Source: JAVEYA01 sp034003745 (GTDB taxonomy: Bacteria; Bacillota; Peptococcia; DRI-13; PHAD01). Taken from it: DNA of 15,187 bases. The notes under the pieces are model-generated. The model did no database searches. It was given only the letters and a program-made list of their open reading frames with translations, and was not told where the DNA came from. The stretch's first letter is position 1, and each line of letters begins with the position of its first letter. The stretch covers positions 1-15,187 of the forward strand of contig JAVEYA010000054.1 of the NCBI GenBank assembly GCA_034003745.1. The letters run 5' to 3'. Position numbers and translations under genes: made by a program. Of this stretch, positions 7,191-14,002 are shown in pieces.

Positions 7191-7222
7191 CGGTAGAAAG
7201 TCATCTGCCGGTAAGCCATATA
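7179..7222 (+). repeat. 18-bp imperfect stem-loop spanning the carD stop codon
   Basis: An 11-bp perfect outer arm (7179-7189 with 7212-7222) and a 7-bp inner arm (7191-7197 with 7204-7210, one G-T pair) are separated by a single A/G mismatch and close a 6-base loop. The TAA of carD (7188-7190) lies in the 5' arm. No T run follows directly, though a TTTTTT occurs at 7243-7248. It could act as a 3'-end stabiliser or weak attenuator between carD and the next gene. Confidence 0.75.
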
Positions 7223-7249
7223 TAATTTATGTTAAATATTGGTTTTTTC

Positions 7250-7278
7250 TTGCCTATTTATTTTGGCTAACTTATAAT
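7250..7278 (+). promoter_or_regulatory. Promoter of the PIN-TRAM / ispD / ispF / gltX unit
   Basis: The -35 element TTGCCT (7250-7255) and a perfect -10 TATAAT (7273-7278) are separated by 17 bp. Transcription would start near 7285, downstream of the long upstream open frame that begins at 7171, which argues against that frame being translated from its first ATG. Confidence 0.78.
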
Positions 7279-7302
7279 AGAACAGAAGATTTAGTCGGCG
7301 CA

Positions 7303-7312
7303 AAGGAGGTGA
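7303..7312 (+). promoter_or_regulatory. Strong ribosome binding site that places the PIN-TRAM start
   Basis: AAGGAGGTGA is an almost complete anti-16S match. The codon at ideal distance in the right frame is ATA at 7318, not ATG, GTG or TTG. The in-frame GTG at 7309 overlaps the site itself, and the next GTG (7333) is over 20 bases from GGAGG. Confidence 0.75.
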
Positions 7313-7317
7313 GTGAG

Positions 7318-8454
7318 ATAATCAGAAAAATTGTGAGGATCGTTATTGCCGTTGCCTTCCTTGCTGCCGGAGTATATCTGGGCTATGCACTGACGAATAG
7401 CGGCTGGTTGACCGTTGCCAACTTGCAAATCAGGTTGGTGATTACTGTTTTCCCCGGTGTTATTGCCGGGTTGATCGGTTTTAGCGTTGCTCCTTTCATC
7501 ATCAATTTGGTCATACAAATGACGGAATGGGCAGAAACAAAGCTGCAGAAAATGCCTTTTACCGATTTGTTTGGAGCGGCGATAGGCCTGATTGTTGGAC
7601 TTATAATTGCTTATTTATTAGGGTCATCCTTTGCCAGAATTCCTGTGGTAGGGAACTATATTCCCATATTCGTAAGTATTTTTTTGGGTTATATGGGGAT
7701 GAGCATTGCCCTGAAAAAGAAAGAGGAACTGTTCAGCGTATTTTCGATTTTCCCTAGAATCGGCAAAGACCGGGACAGAGGTTCTCTAGCCAAACAGGAA
7801 TTAAAAAATTTGCTGCCGTGCGCCCATAAAATTGTCGACACCAGCGTCATCATCGACGGACGTATCGCCGACATCTGCAAAAGCGGATTTGTGGACGGCG
7901 TGTTGGTTATTCCGGGATTTGTCCTGGAGGAATTAAGACATATTGCCGACTCCTCCGATGCCTTGAAAAGAAACCGCGGCAGGAGGGGTCTGGATATCCT
8001 GAACAAGATCAGGAAAGAACTGGATGTCATGGTGCAAATTAATGAACAGGACTTTCCTGACCTGGCTGAAGTGGACAGCAAGCTGGTCCGGCTGGCCCAG
8101 GTCATGAACGGCGTAGTGGTTACCAACGACTATAACCTGAATAAGGTAGCGGAACTGCAGGGCGTAAAAGTTTTAAATATCAATGAATTGGCCAATGCCT
8201 TAAAACCGGTCTTTTTGCCCGGAGAGGAAATGGTCGTGCAGATTATCAAAGACGGCAAAGAATCAAAGCAGGGCATCGGCTATCTGGACGATGGGACAAT
8301 GATTGTCGTAGAGCAAGGAAAGAAATTTATCAACCAGACGATCCTTGTAGTGGTTACCAGTGTACTGCAGACGGCGGCTGGCCGGATGATTTTCGCCAAG
8401 CCCAAGTTTAACGATAACAGGGCGGTATATGAGGTGGATGATGCGATTAGCTAA
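7318..8454 (+). CDS. Membrane PIN-TRAM domain protein (YacL family)
   Basis: This is a predicted membrane-anchored nuclease-like protein, 378 residues if started at 7318. Four hydrophobic segments fill the first 135 residues (about 5-25, 38-66, 84-102, 112-132). A PIN domain follows (about 168-290) with the acidic residues expected to bind metal: D174 and D180 in IVDTSVIIDGR, E204 in VLEELRH, D253 in EVDSKL and D271 in VVTNDYNL. A TRAM RNA-binding domain covers about 300-360. The family is conserved in Firmicutes next to ispD; its substrate is unclear. The start is uncertain: ATA at 7318 fits the ribosome binding site, while GTG at 7309 or 7333 would give 381 or 373 residues. It has its own promoter, and its end overlaps ispD. 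Confidence 0.9.
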   Translation: MIRKIVRIVIAVAFLAAGVYLGYALTNSGWLTVANLQIRLVITVFPGVIAGLIGFSVAPFIINLVIQMTEWAETKLQKMPFTDLFGAAIGLIVGLIIAYLLGSSFARIPVVGNYIPIFVSIFLGYMGMSIALKKKEELFSVFSIFPRIGKDRDRGSLAKQELKNLLPCAHKIVDTSVIIDGRIADICKSGFVDGVLVIPGFVLEELRHIADSSDALKRNRGRRGLDILNKIRKELDVMVQINEQDFPDLAEVDSKLVRLAQVMNGVVVTNDYNLNKVAELQGVKVLNINELANALKPVFLPGEEMVVQIIKDGKESKQGIGYLDDGTMIVVEQGKKFINQTILVVVTSVLQTAAGRMIFAKPKFNDNRAVYEVDDAIS

Positions 8455-9139
8455 AGTGGTTGCGTTGCTGCCAAGCGCCGGTCAGGGAACAAGAATGGGG
8501 GCGGGTGTAAAGAAACCTTATCTGGAGGTTCACGGCCGCCCCCTTTTGACGTATACGCTGGATGTTTTTGAGCAGCATCCCCTGATTGACGGGATGGTCA
8601 TCGTGACGGAAGCTGAATATGTCAGTTACACCCAGCGGGAAATTGTGGAGAAATATGGCTATACTAAGGTTTTGGCTGTGACTGCCGGAGGCAGGGAAAG
8701 ACAGGATTCCGTCCTATGCGGGCTGAAAATTCTGCCGGAGGAAACCCAATGGGTCGCAGTACACGATGGGGCCAGGCCGCTGGTCAGTGCCGGGATCATT
8801 AGCCGGGTTCTGGAGGAGGCTTGGGCTAAAGGGTCCGCAGTAGCGGGCGTGCGGGTGAAAGATACCATCAAAAAAGTCGGCGGCGACCTCTCTATAACGG
8901 AGACGCCTGAACGCCGGCTGCTTTGGCAGATTCAAACCCCCCAGGTTTTCCGGCGGGAGCTTTTGGTACAAGCCTATGAACGGGCAGCTGCCGAAGGTTG
9001 GACGGGTACAGATGACGCCTCTTTTGTGGAGCGTCTGGGCGAGAAGGTCTATCTGGCGGAGGGAGCCTATACCAATATTAAAATAACAACGCCGGAAGAC
9101 CTGATTTATCTGCAGGCCTTACTGGAGGTGAAAGATTAA
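8441..9139 (+). CDS. ispD: 2-C-methyl-D-erythritol 4-phosphate cytidylyltransferase IspD
   Basis: IspD couples CTP to methylerythritol phosphate, the third step of the non-mevalonate isoprenoid pathway, in the cytosol. From the ATG at 8441 the product is 232 residues, the normal size. Signature elements are the nucleotide-binding loop LLPSAGQGTRMG (9-20), VAVHDGARPLV (106-115), VKDTIK (139-144), QTPQVFRRELL (165-175), TDDASF (190-195) and NIKITTPEDL (212-221). Three in-frame ATG codons (8429, 8438, 8441) are possible. The partial site GAGGTG at 8431-8436 and the usual IspD N-terminus favour 8441, though 8438 is close. The gene overlaps the end of the PIN-TRAM gene by 14 bases and shares its stop with the ispF start (TAATG), so the three genes are translationally coupled. 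Confidence 0.96.
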   Translation: MRLAKVVALLPSAGQGTRMGAGVKKPYLEVHGRPLLTYTLDVFEQHPLIDGMVIVTEAEYVSYTQREIVEKYGYTKVLAVTAGGRERQDSVLCGLKILPEETQWVAVHDGARPLVSAGIISRVLEEAWAKGSAVAGVRVKDTIKKVGGDLSITETPERRLLWQIQTPQVFRRELLVQAYERAAAEGWTGTDDASFVERLGEKVYLAEGAYTNIKITTPEDLIYLQALLEVKD

Positions 9140-9612
9140 TGCGGGTCGGTTTCGGTTATGATGTACATAGGCTGACCAAGGAGCGCCGCCTGATTTTAGG
9201 CGGTGTGGAGATTCCGCACACTCAGGGATTGCTGGGCCACTCGGATGCCGACGCCCTCTTGCACGCGGTGATGGACGCGCTCCTGGGAGCTGCGGGATTG
9301 GGAGATATCGGCGAACATTTCCCCGACGGCGATACGGCTTACCGGGATATAGACAGCCGCCTTTTATTAAAACAGGTCTATGCCTTGTTACGGGAAAAAG
9401 GGTATCGCTTGGGCAATCTGGATTGCACGATTGTGGCGCAAAAACCTAAACTGGCTCCTTATAAAGAGGAAATGAAGCAGAATATCGGCGCTATTTTAGA
9501 GATGACGCCGGAAAATGTGAATATTAAGGCTACGACTACGGAAAGCCTGGGATTTGCCGGAAGAGAAGAGGGCATCGCCTGCTATGCGGTTTGCACTCTT
9601 ACACAGAAATAG
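9139..9612 (+). CDS. ispF: 2-C-methyl-D-erythritol 2,4-cyclodiphosphate synthase IspF
   Basis: IspF closes the cyclic diphosphate in the fifth step of the non-mevalonate isoprenoid pathway and works as a trimer. The 157-residue product is standard length. Zinc ligands D8 and H10 (GYDVHRL) and H42 (ALLHAVMD) are present, with HSDAD at 34-38, DIGEHFPDGD at 56-65 and the C-terminal NIKATTTESLGFAGREEGI block (128-146). The ATG overlaps the ispD TAA by one base, so ispD and ispF are probably translated in step. IspE, which acts between them in the pathway, is not in the window, as is usual in Firmicutes. Confidence 0.97.
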   Translation: MRVGFGYDVHRLTKERRLILGGVEIPHTQGLLGHSDADALLHAVMDALLGAAGLGDIGEHFPDGDTAYRDIDSRLLLKQVYALLREKGYRLGNLDCTIVAQKPKLAPYKEEMKQNIGAILEMTPENVNIKATTTESLGFAGREEGIACYAVCTLTQK

Positions 9613-9639
9613 ACCAAGCTTTTGGATGGAGGAATCAAC

Positions 9640-11097
9640 ATGGAAGAAGTACGGGTGAGATTTGCCCCGAGTCCGACAGGACCGCTGCACATCGGCGGCG
9701 CGCGTTCGGCGCTTTTTAACTATCTGTTTGCCAAAGCAAACAAAGGAAAATTTGTCTTGCGCATTGAAGATACGGATTTGGAACGCTCCAGCACGGAGTC
9801 GGAAAAGAATATTATGGACTCCCTGCGCTGGCTGGGCCTGGATTGGGATGAAGGACCGGACAAGGAGGGGCAGTATGGGCCCTATCGTCAAACCCAAAGG
9901 GTACATTTCTACCGTGAATATACGGAAAAATTACTCTCCCAGGGCCTGGCCTATCATTGTTACTGCACGGAAGAAGAATTGGAAGCCCAACGGCAGGCTT
10001 TTGCGGAAAAAGGCGAACTGCCCCGCTATAACGGACAGTGCTATCATTTGACGCCGGAGCAAAAAGCCCGTTATGAACAGGAGGGACGAGTACCGGTTGT
10101 ACGTTTCCGCGTGCCTGCCGGACAGGATGTCCTTATCCCTGACCTGGTGCGCGGCGATGTGGTCTTCGAAAGCGAAGGCATCGGCGATTTTGTTATCGTC
10201 AAATCAGACGGTTTGCCTACCTATAATTACGCGGTGGTCATCGACGACGCCCTGATGAAGATTACCCACGTCATCCGTGCGGAAGAGCATCTTTCCAATA
10301 CGCCCCGGCAAATTTTGCTATATGAAGCGCTGGGCTTTGCCAAGCCGCAGTTTGCCCATATTTCCCTGATTCTGGGCCAGGACCGCTCCAAAATGAGCAA
10401 ACGGCATGGATCTACCTCCGTTGTCCAATATCGGGAATTGGGCTTTTTACCGGAAGCCGTGGTCAATTTTTTGGCGCTGTTGGGCTGGTCCCCCGGCGGC
10501 GAAGAAGAGGTAATGAGCCTGGAGAGGATTATTGAACAGTTTTCTTTAGACCGGGTCGCCAAAAATCCGGCGGTTTTCGATATGGATAAATTGCGCTGGT
10601 TAAATGGCGTCTATATCCGGCAAAGCAGCCCGGAGAAAGTGGCGGAGCTGATTACGCCTTATTTGAGCCAGGCCGGCTTTGTTTCCGGAAAGCCGGATGA
10701 ACGTGAGAAATCCTGGATTGCTTTGGTGGCCGCCGCTTTGCAGGAGCATCTGGCCACAGGAAGCGAAATCGTGGAACATATGCTCCTGTTGACCGGAGAA
10801 GAAGTCAGCCTGGAAAGCGCTGAAGCCGGGGCCCTTTTGCGGGAAGAAACTTTCCCCGTCGTGCTCAAGGCTTTTCAAGAAAAAATCGCAGCGCTTCCTG
10901 AATTGACGCCGGAAAACATCAAACCGCTTTTAAAGGAATTGACCAAGGAGTTGAAACTGGGCGGCAAACAGGTCTACATGCCTTTAAGAATCGCTTTGAC
11001 CGGCAGGATGCATGGTCCGGAGCTGTATTATATCATTCCGATCCTGGGAAAAGAGCTGATCCGGAAGCGCCTGAGCAAAACAGCCGCTCTCTATTGA
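9640..11097 (+). CDS. gltX: Glutamyl-tRNA synthetase
   Basis: GltX is a class I enzyme that charges tRNA-Glu; in Firmicutes it often also mischarges tRNA-Gln for later amidation. From the ATG at 9640 it has 485 residues, the family norm. The N-terminus FAPSPTGPLHIGGAR contains the HIGH motif (HIGG, 17-20), and KMSKR is at 251-255. C107, C109, C134 and H136 form a zinc site pattern as in E. coli GltX. The C-terminal helical anticodon-binding region runs from about 320. I chose 9640 because GGAGG at 9628-9632 is 7 bases upstream; the in-frame TTG at 9622 precedes that site. Its TGA (11095-11097) lies inside the -35 element of the next promoter. No amidotransferase genes are in the window to settle tRNA-Gln charging. 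Confidence 0.97.
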   Translation: MEEVRVRFAPSPTGPLHIGGARSALFNYLFAKANKGKFVLRIEDTDLERSSTESEKNIMDSLRWLGLDWDEGPDKEGQYGPYRQTQRVHFYREYTEKLLSQGLAYHCYCTEEELEAQRQAFAEKGELPRYNGQCYHLTPEQKARYEQEGRVPVVRFRVPAGQDVLIPDLVRGDVVFESEGIGDFVIVKSDGLPTYNYAVVIDDALMKITHVIRAEEHLSNTPRQILLYEALGFAKPQFAHISLILGQDRSKMSKRHGSTSVVQYRELGFLPEAVVNFLALLGWSPGGEEEVMSLERIIEQFSLDRVAKNPAVFDMDKLRWLNGVYIRQSSPEKVAELITPYLSQAGFVSGKPDEREKSWIALVAAALQEHLATGSEIVEHMLLLTGEEVSLESAEAGALLREETFPVVLKAFQEKIAALPELTPENIKPLLKELTKELKLGGKQVYMPLRIALTGRMHGPELYYIIPILGKELIRKRLSKTAALY

Positions 11098-11123
11098 CAA
11101 CCGGCTAGTCTTTTCAATATAAT
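11094..11123 (+). promoter_or_regulatory. Promoter of the T-box / cysE / cysS unit, overlapping the gltX stop
   Basis: A perfect -35 TTGACA (11094-11099) and a perfect -10 TATAAT (11118-11123) are separated by 18 bp. The gltX stop codon TGA is part of the -35 element. Transcription should start near 11130, at the 5' edge of the T-box leader. Confidence 0.85.
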
Positions 11124-11129
11124 GAATCC

Positions 11130-11403
11130 AATACCATAAAGATACGAAGGCAATGACAGGGAGAGTAGTCAAAACGCTACCCTCAGAGAGGATGGGCCGC
11201 CGGCTGAAAGCCCGTCCGGGAAGATTTTGCACGAAATGCCCCCTTGAGCCGTGGATTCGAACCCTAAGAGTAGAGTCCGACGTCTTACCGCGTTAAGGTA
11301 TCAAAGTTAACCTGAAGTTATATTTGGAGTCTTTGTTTTCAGGTTAAGCAGAGTGGAACCGCGTATCTCATCGCCTCTGATCAGGCGATGAGATTTTTGT
11401 TTC
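11130..11403 (+). promoter_or_regulatory. T-box riboswitch leader, probably tRNA-Cys responsive
   Basis: The gene-free stretch 11098-11457 is mostly this leader. Stem I includes AGTA at 11164-11167, a distal helix (11190-11197 with 11210-11217) and the 3' strand GAAATGC leading into CCCTTGAG. The specifier is best read as TGC (11237-11239). Stem II shows AAGAGTAG and the ACG/CGTT pairing of the IIA/B pseudoknot around 11264-11300, and stem III pairs 11307-11316 with 11338-11347. The T-box itself, GTGGAACCGCG, lies at 11353-11363. TGGA (11354-11357) would pair with a tRNA ending UCCA, which fits tRNA-Cys (discriminator U73). Uncharged tRNA-Cys should favour the antiterminator and let transcription reach cysE and cysS. 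Confidence 0.93.
11365..11403 (+). terminator. T-box conditional terminator
   Basis: An 11-bp perfect stem (11365-11375 with 11384-11394) closes an 8-base loop and is followed by a T-rich tail from 11394. Its 5' arm adjoins the T-box sequence, so it should compete with the antiterminator as in the standard T-box mechanism. Confidence 0.92.
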
Positions 11404-11457
11404 CTCAATAAAAGACGAAAGTGCAGATAAACAGAGTTCTAGAGGGAGGGATTCACC

Positions 11458-12138
11458 ATGTTCTCGCGAATAAAAAAAGATATCAAGGCAGTATTTGAAA
11501 GAGATCCGGCCGTCAAAAGCGTTTTGGAGGTCATCTTATGTTATCCGGGCTTTCATGCGGTTTTGATTCACCGTTTGGCGCATAAACTCTATCGACGGAA
11601 ATTCTTTGTCCTGGCCCGTTTTATTTCCCAAATCAGCCGCTGGCTTACGCAGATCGAGATCCATCCGGGCGCCAAGATCGGCGAAGGGCTCTTTATCGAC
11701 CACGGTTCCGGCGTGGTTATCGGGGAGACCGCGGAAATAGGCGATAATGTAACCCTTTATCAGGGCGTGACGCTGGGCGGAACAGGCAAAGAAAAAGGAA
11801 AAAGACATCCCACTATTGGGAATAATGTTGTTGTAGCTGCCGGTGCGAAAGTTTTAGGCTCGTTTAAGGTAGGGGATAACGCCAGAATCGGCGCCGGCTC
11901 CGTTGTGCTGAAAGAGGTTCCTCCCAACTGTACGGTGGTGGGCGTGCCCGGCACCATTGTCAAGCGGGAGAACGGCAGAAAAGACGAAGCGGGCTTGGAA
12001 AGACTGGAGCACCATAAATTGCCCGACCCCGTGGCCGAGGCGATTACGAATCTGCAAAACCAGCTGAATACCATGCAGGAAAGACTGGAACGATTGGAGA
12101 GGGAAGCTTGTGCCGAAGAACAAACTGAAAGTCTATAA
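11458..12138 (+). CDS. cysE: Serine O-acetyltransferase
   Basis: CysE acetylates L-serine with acetyl-CoA to give O-acetylserine, the carbon precursor of cysteine. The 226-residue product has an N-terminal helical part (1-65), then a left-handed beta-helix of hexapeptide repeats (about 70-165). Catalytic-type residues are in DHGSG (D81, H82) and KRHPTIG (H117), and GGTGKEKGKRH at 107-117 forms the acetyl-CoA-side loop. The C-terminal tail (about 195-217) is a predicted amphipathic coiled coil, longer than the short tail typical of feedback-controlled enteric CysE. The ATG at 11458 follows GGGAGGG (11444-11450) at 7 bases. It lies directly behind the T-box, and its end overlaps the cysS start by 29 bases. 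Confidence 0.96.
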   Translation: MFSRIKKDIKAVFERDPAVKSVLEVILCYPGFHAVLIHRLAHKLYRRKFFVLARFISQISRWLTQIEIHPGAKIGEGLFIDHGSGVVIGETAEIGDNVTLYQGVTLGGTGKEKGKRHPTIGNNVVVAAGAKVLGSFKVGDNARIGAGSVVLKEVPPNCTVVGVPGTIVKRENGRKDEAGLERLEHHKLPDPVAEAITNLQNQLNTMQERLERLEREACAEEQTESL

Positions 12139-13555
12139 CACCCTGACCGGGGAAAAAGAAGAATTCATACCGTTGCACGACGGTAAGGTCAGCATGTATG
12201 TATGCGGGCCGACCACCTACAACTTTATTCATCTGGGGAACGCCAGGCCGCTGGTTGTCTTTGATACGGTGCGGCGATATCTGGAATACCTGGGCTACGA
12301 AGTAACGTATGTGCAGAACTTTACCGATGTGGATGATAAAATCATCAAAAAAGCGGCGGAAGAAAAAATCCCGCCCCGGGACCTGGCGGAGCGCTATATT
12401 CAGGAGTATTTCCAGGACGCCGACGCGCTTTTTGTAAAAAGGGCCAGCATTCATCCGCGCGTCAGCGAACATATGGACAATATTATCGGTTTCATTAAAG
12501 GCTTGGAGGAGAAAGGTTTTACCTATGAGGTAGAAGGGGACGTCTACTATGCGGTTTCCGCTTTTGACGCTTACGGGAAACTTTCCGGTCGCTCCCTGGA
12601 GGATATGCAGGCCGGGGCCAGGGTAGAGGTGGACAAGCGCAAAAAGAACCCGGCCGACTTCGCTTTATGGAAGAAGGCCAAGCCGGGCGAGCCTAGCTGG
12701 GATAGTCCGTGGGGAGCGGGCCGGCCGGGCTGGCATGTGGAATGCTCGGCGATGTCCCGTAAATATTTGGGCGATACCTTTGATATTCACGCCGGCGGAA
12801 GCGATTTGGTTTTTCCCCATCATGAAAATGAGATTGCCCAGTCCGAGGCTTTGACCGACGCGCCCATGGCCAGATACTGGCTGCATAACGGCTTTATTAC
12901 GGTAAATCAGGAGAAAATGTCCAAGTCTTTGGGGAATTTCTTTTTGGTGCGCGATATCCTGGAAAAGTTTTCACCGGCTGTGGTCCGTTTCTATCTATTG
13001 GCTACCCACTACCGCTCTCCGCTGGATTTTGCCGACGACAAACTGGCCGCTGCCCAAAAAGGTCTGGAGCGTTTACAGACGGCTTCCCGGCTGCTCAATG
13101 AGTATTTGCAACAAGAAAAAACCGGGGAAGCTGCAGGATCCTCAAGGAAGGCCGGAGCGCTTCAAGAGGAACTTTCCGGCTTTGTCCGGCAGTTTACCGA
13201 AGCCATGAATGACGACTTTAATACCGCCTTGGCCATCGCTGTTTTGTTTGATCTGGCCCGTTTCCTCAACACCGGCATTGCTTCTGCTCCGACGGGTGCA
13301 GCCGAAAGAGAAGTCTTAACGGCGGGAGCCAAAATCTATCATGAGCTGGCGGAAGTCCTGGGCTTGTCGCTGCAAGAATCCCGGGACGGCAATTCGCTCT
13401 TGGTGGATGAATTGATGGCGCTTATTTTGGAAATTCGCCGGGAAGCACGGGTTAAGAAGGATTATCAGACGGCGGATAAAATTCGGGATACCCTGAATAA
13501 ACTGGGGGTTATCCTGGAAGATACGCCCCAGGGCGTCCGTTGGAGAAGACAGTAA
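12110..13555 (+). CDS. cysS: Cysteinyl-tRNA synthetase
   Basis: CysS is a class I monomeric enzyme that charges tRNA-Cys. The 481-residue product is near the usual 465. Zinc ligands C32 (YVCGPT), C212 (ECSAMS), H237 and E241 (FPHHENE) are all present, with the HIGH motif as HLGN at 41-44 and KMSKS at 269-273. The C-terminal helical domain with the anticodon-binding part starts near 310. Translation starts at GTG 12110 inside the cysE reading frame, preceded by GGAGAGGGA, so it is likely coupled to cysE translation. The cysE-cysS order behind a T-box is the same as in Bacillus, where cysteine shortage raises both enzymes. Confidence 0.97.
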   Translation: MPKNKLKVYNTLTGEKEEFIPLHDGKVSMYVCGPTTYNFIHLGNARPLVVFDTVRRYLEYLGYEVTYVQNFTDVDDKIIKKAAEEKIPPRDLAERYIQEYFQDADALFVKRASIHPRVSEHMDNIIGFIKGLEEKGFTYEVEGDVYYAVSAFDAYGKLSGRSLEDMQAGARVEVDKRKKNPADFALWKKAKPGEPSWDSPWGAGRPGWHVECSAMSRKYLGDTFDIHAGGSDLVFPHHENEIAQSEALTDAPMARYWLHNGFITVNQEKMSKSLGNFFLVRDILEKFSPAVVRFYLLATHYRSPLDFADDKLAAAQKGLERLQTASRLLNEYLQQEKTGEAAGSSRKAGALQEELSGFVRQFTEAMNDDFNTALAIAVLFDLARFLNTGIASAPTGAAEREVLTAGAKIYHELAEVLGLSLQESRDGNSLLVDELMALILEIRREARVKKDYQTADKIRDTLNKLGVILEDTPQGVRWRRQ

Positions 13556-13568
13556 GGGGGAAAAGAAT

Positions 13569-13976
13569 TTGTGGATTTTGCCGCAGACCGACCCCCGTGA
13601 AATGCCTGCTTTGGCTTTGGCCTATATCGGAGACGCGGTTTTTGAATTGTATGTAAGGGGATATTTATTGAGCCGGGGCCTAAGAAAAGTGCAGAACCTG
13701 CATGTACAGGCCTCGGGAATGGTCCGCGCTTCCCGTCAGGCCTGCTTTTTGCATGCCCTGGAGCCCCTTTTTACGCCGGAAGAACTCGACGTGGCCAAAA
13801 GAGGGCGCAACGCCAAATCAGGGCATATCCCCAAAAACGCCGACATGGCGGAATATCGTTTGAGTACCGGCTTTGAGGCTTTGTTGGGCTATCTGTTTTT
13901 GCACAGGCGGGAAGAAAGAATCGCTGAATTGATGGAGCACTTATTTCGCCTGGCGGAGGCAGACGCAGATAATTGA
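13569..13976 (+). CDS. mrnC: Mini-ribonuclease III
   Basis: MrnC is an RNase III catalytic domain without a double-stranded RNA-binding domain; it matures 23S rRNA in Bacillus. The 135-residue product has the RNase III signature LAYIGDAVFELYVR (17-30, with catalytic-type D22), QASGMVRASRQA (47-58), KRGRNAKSGHIPKNADMAEY (77-96) and STGFEALLGYLFL (99-111, with E103). The start is TTG at 13569, with the G-rich site AAGGGGGA 8 bases upstream; the GTG two bases later is in a different frame. It follows cysS by 13 bases in the expected order. The next usual genes, an rRNA methyltransferase of the TrmH/RlmB group and rae1/yacP, are not found; thyA follows instead. Confidence 0.95.
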   Translation: MWILPQTDPREMPALALAYIGDAVFELYVRGYLLSRGLRKVQNLHVQASGMVRASRQACFLHALEPLFTPEELDVAKRGRNAKSGHIPKNADMAEYRLSTGFEALLGYLFLHRREERIAELMEHLFRLAEADADN

Positions 13977-14002
13977 TAACAGGAGTGGGAGGAGATTATA
14001 TT

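Noticed and set aside
7171..7317. A longer PIN-TRAM protein starting at the ATG at 7171, overlapping the carD end.
   Set aside because: A good promoter at 7250-7278 would start the transcript downstream of that ATG, there is no ribosome binding site, the extra residues are unlike the family, and AAGGAGGTGA at 7303 marks a later start.
9622..9639. gltX start at TTG 9622.
   Set aside because: It precedes the GGAGG site; ATG 9640 is at the right distance and begins the family-typical sequence.
11253..11300. A tRNA gene on the minus strand: the complement contains GGTTCGAATCC (T-arm-like) and GCGGTAAGAC (D-arm-like).
   Set aside because: The T-stem does not pair beyond two or three bases, spacing between arms is too short and no acceptor stem forms. 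The same bases are accounted for by the T-box stem II and IIA/B pseudoknot on the plus strand.
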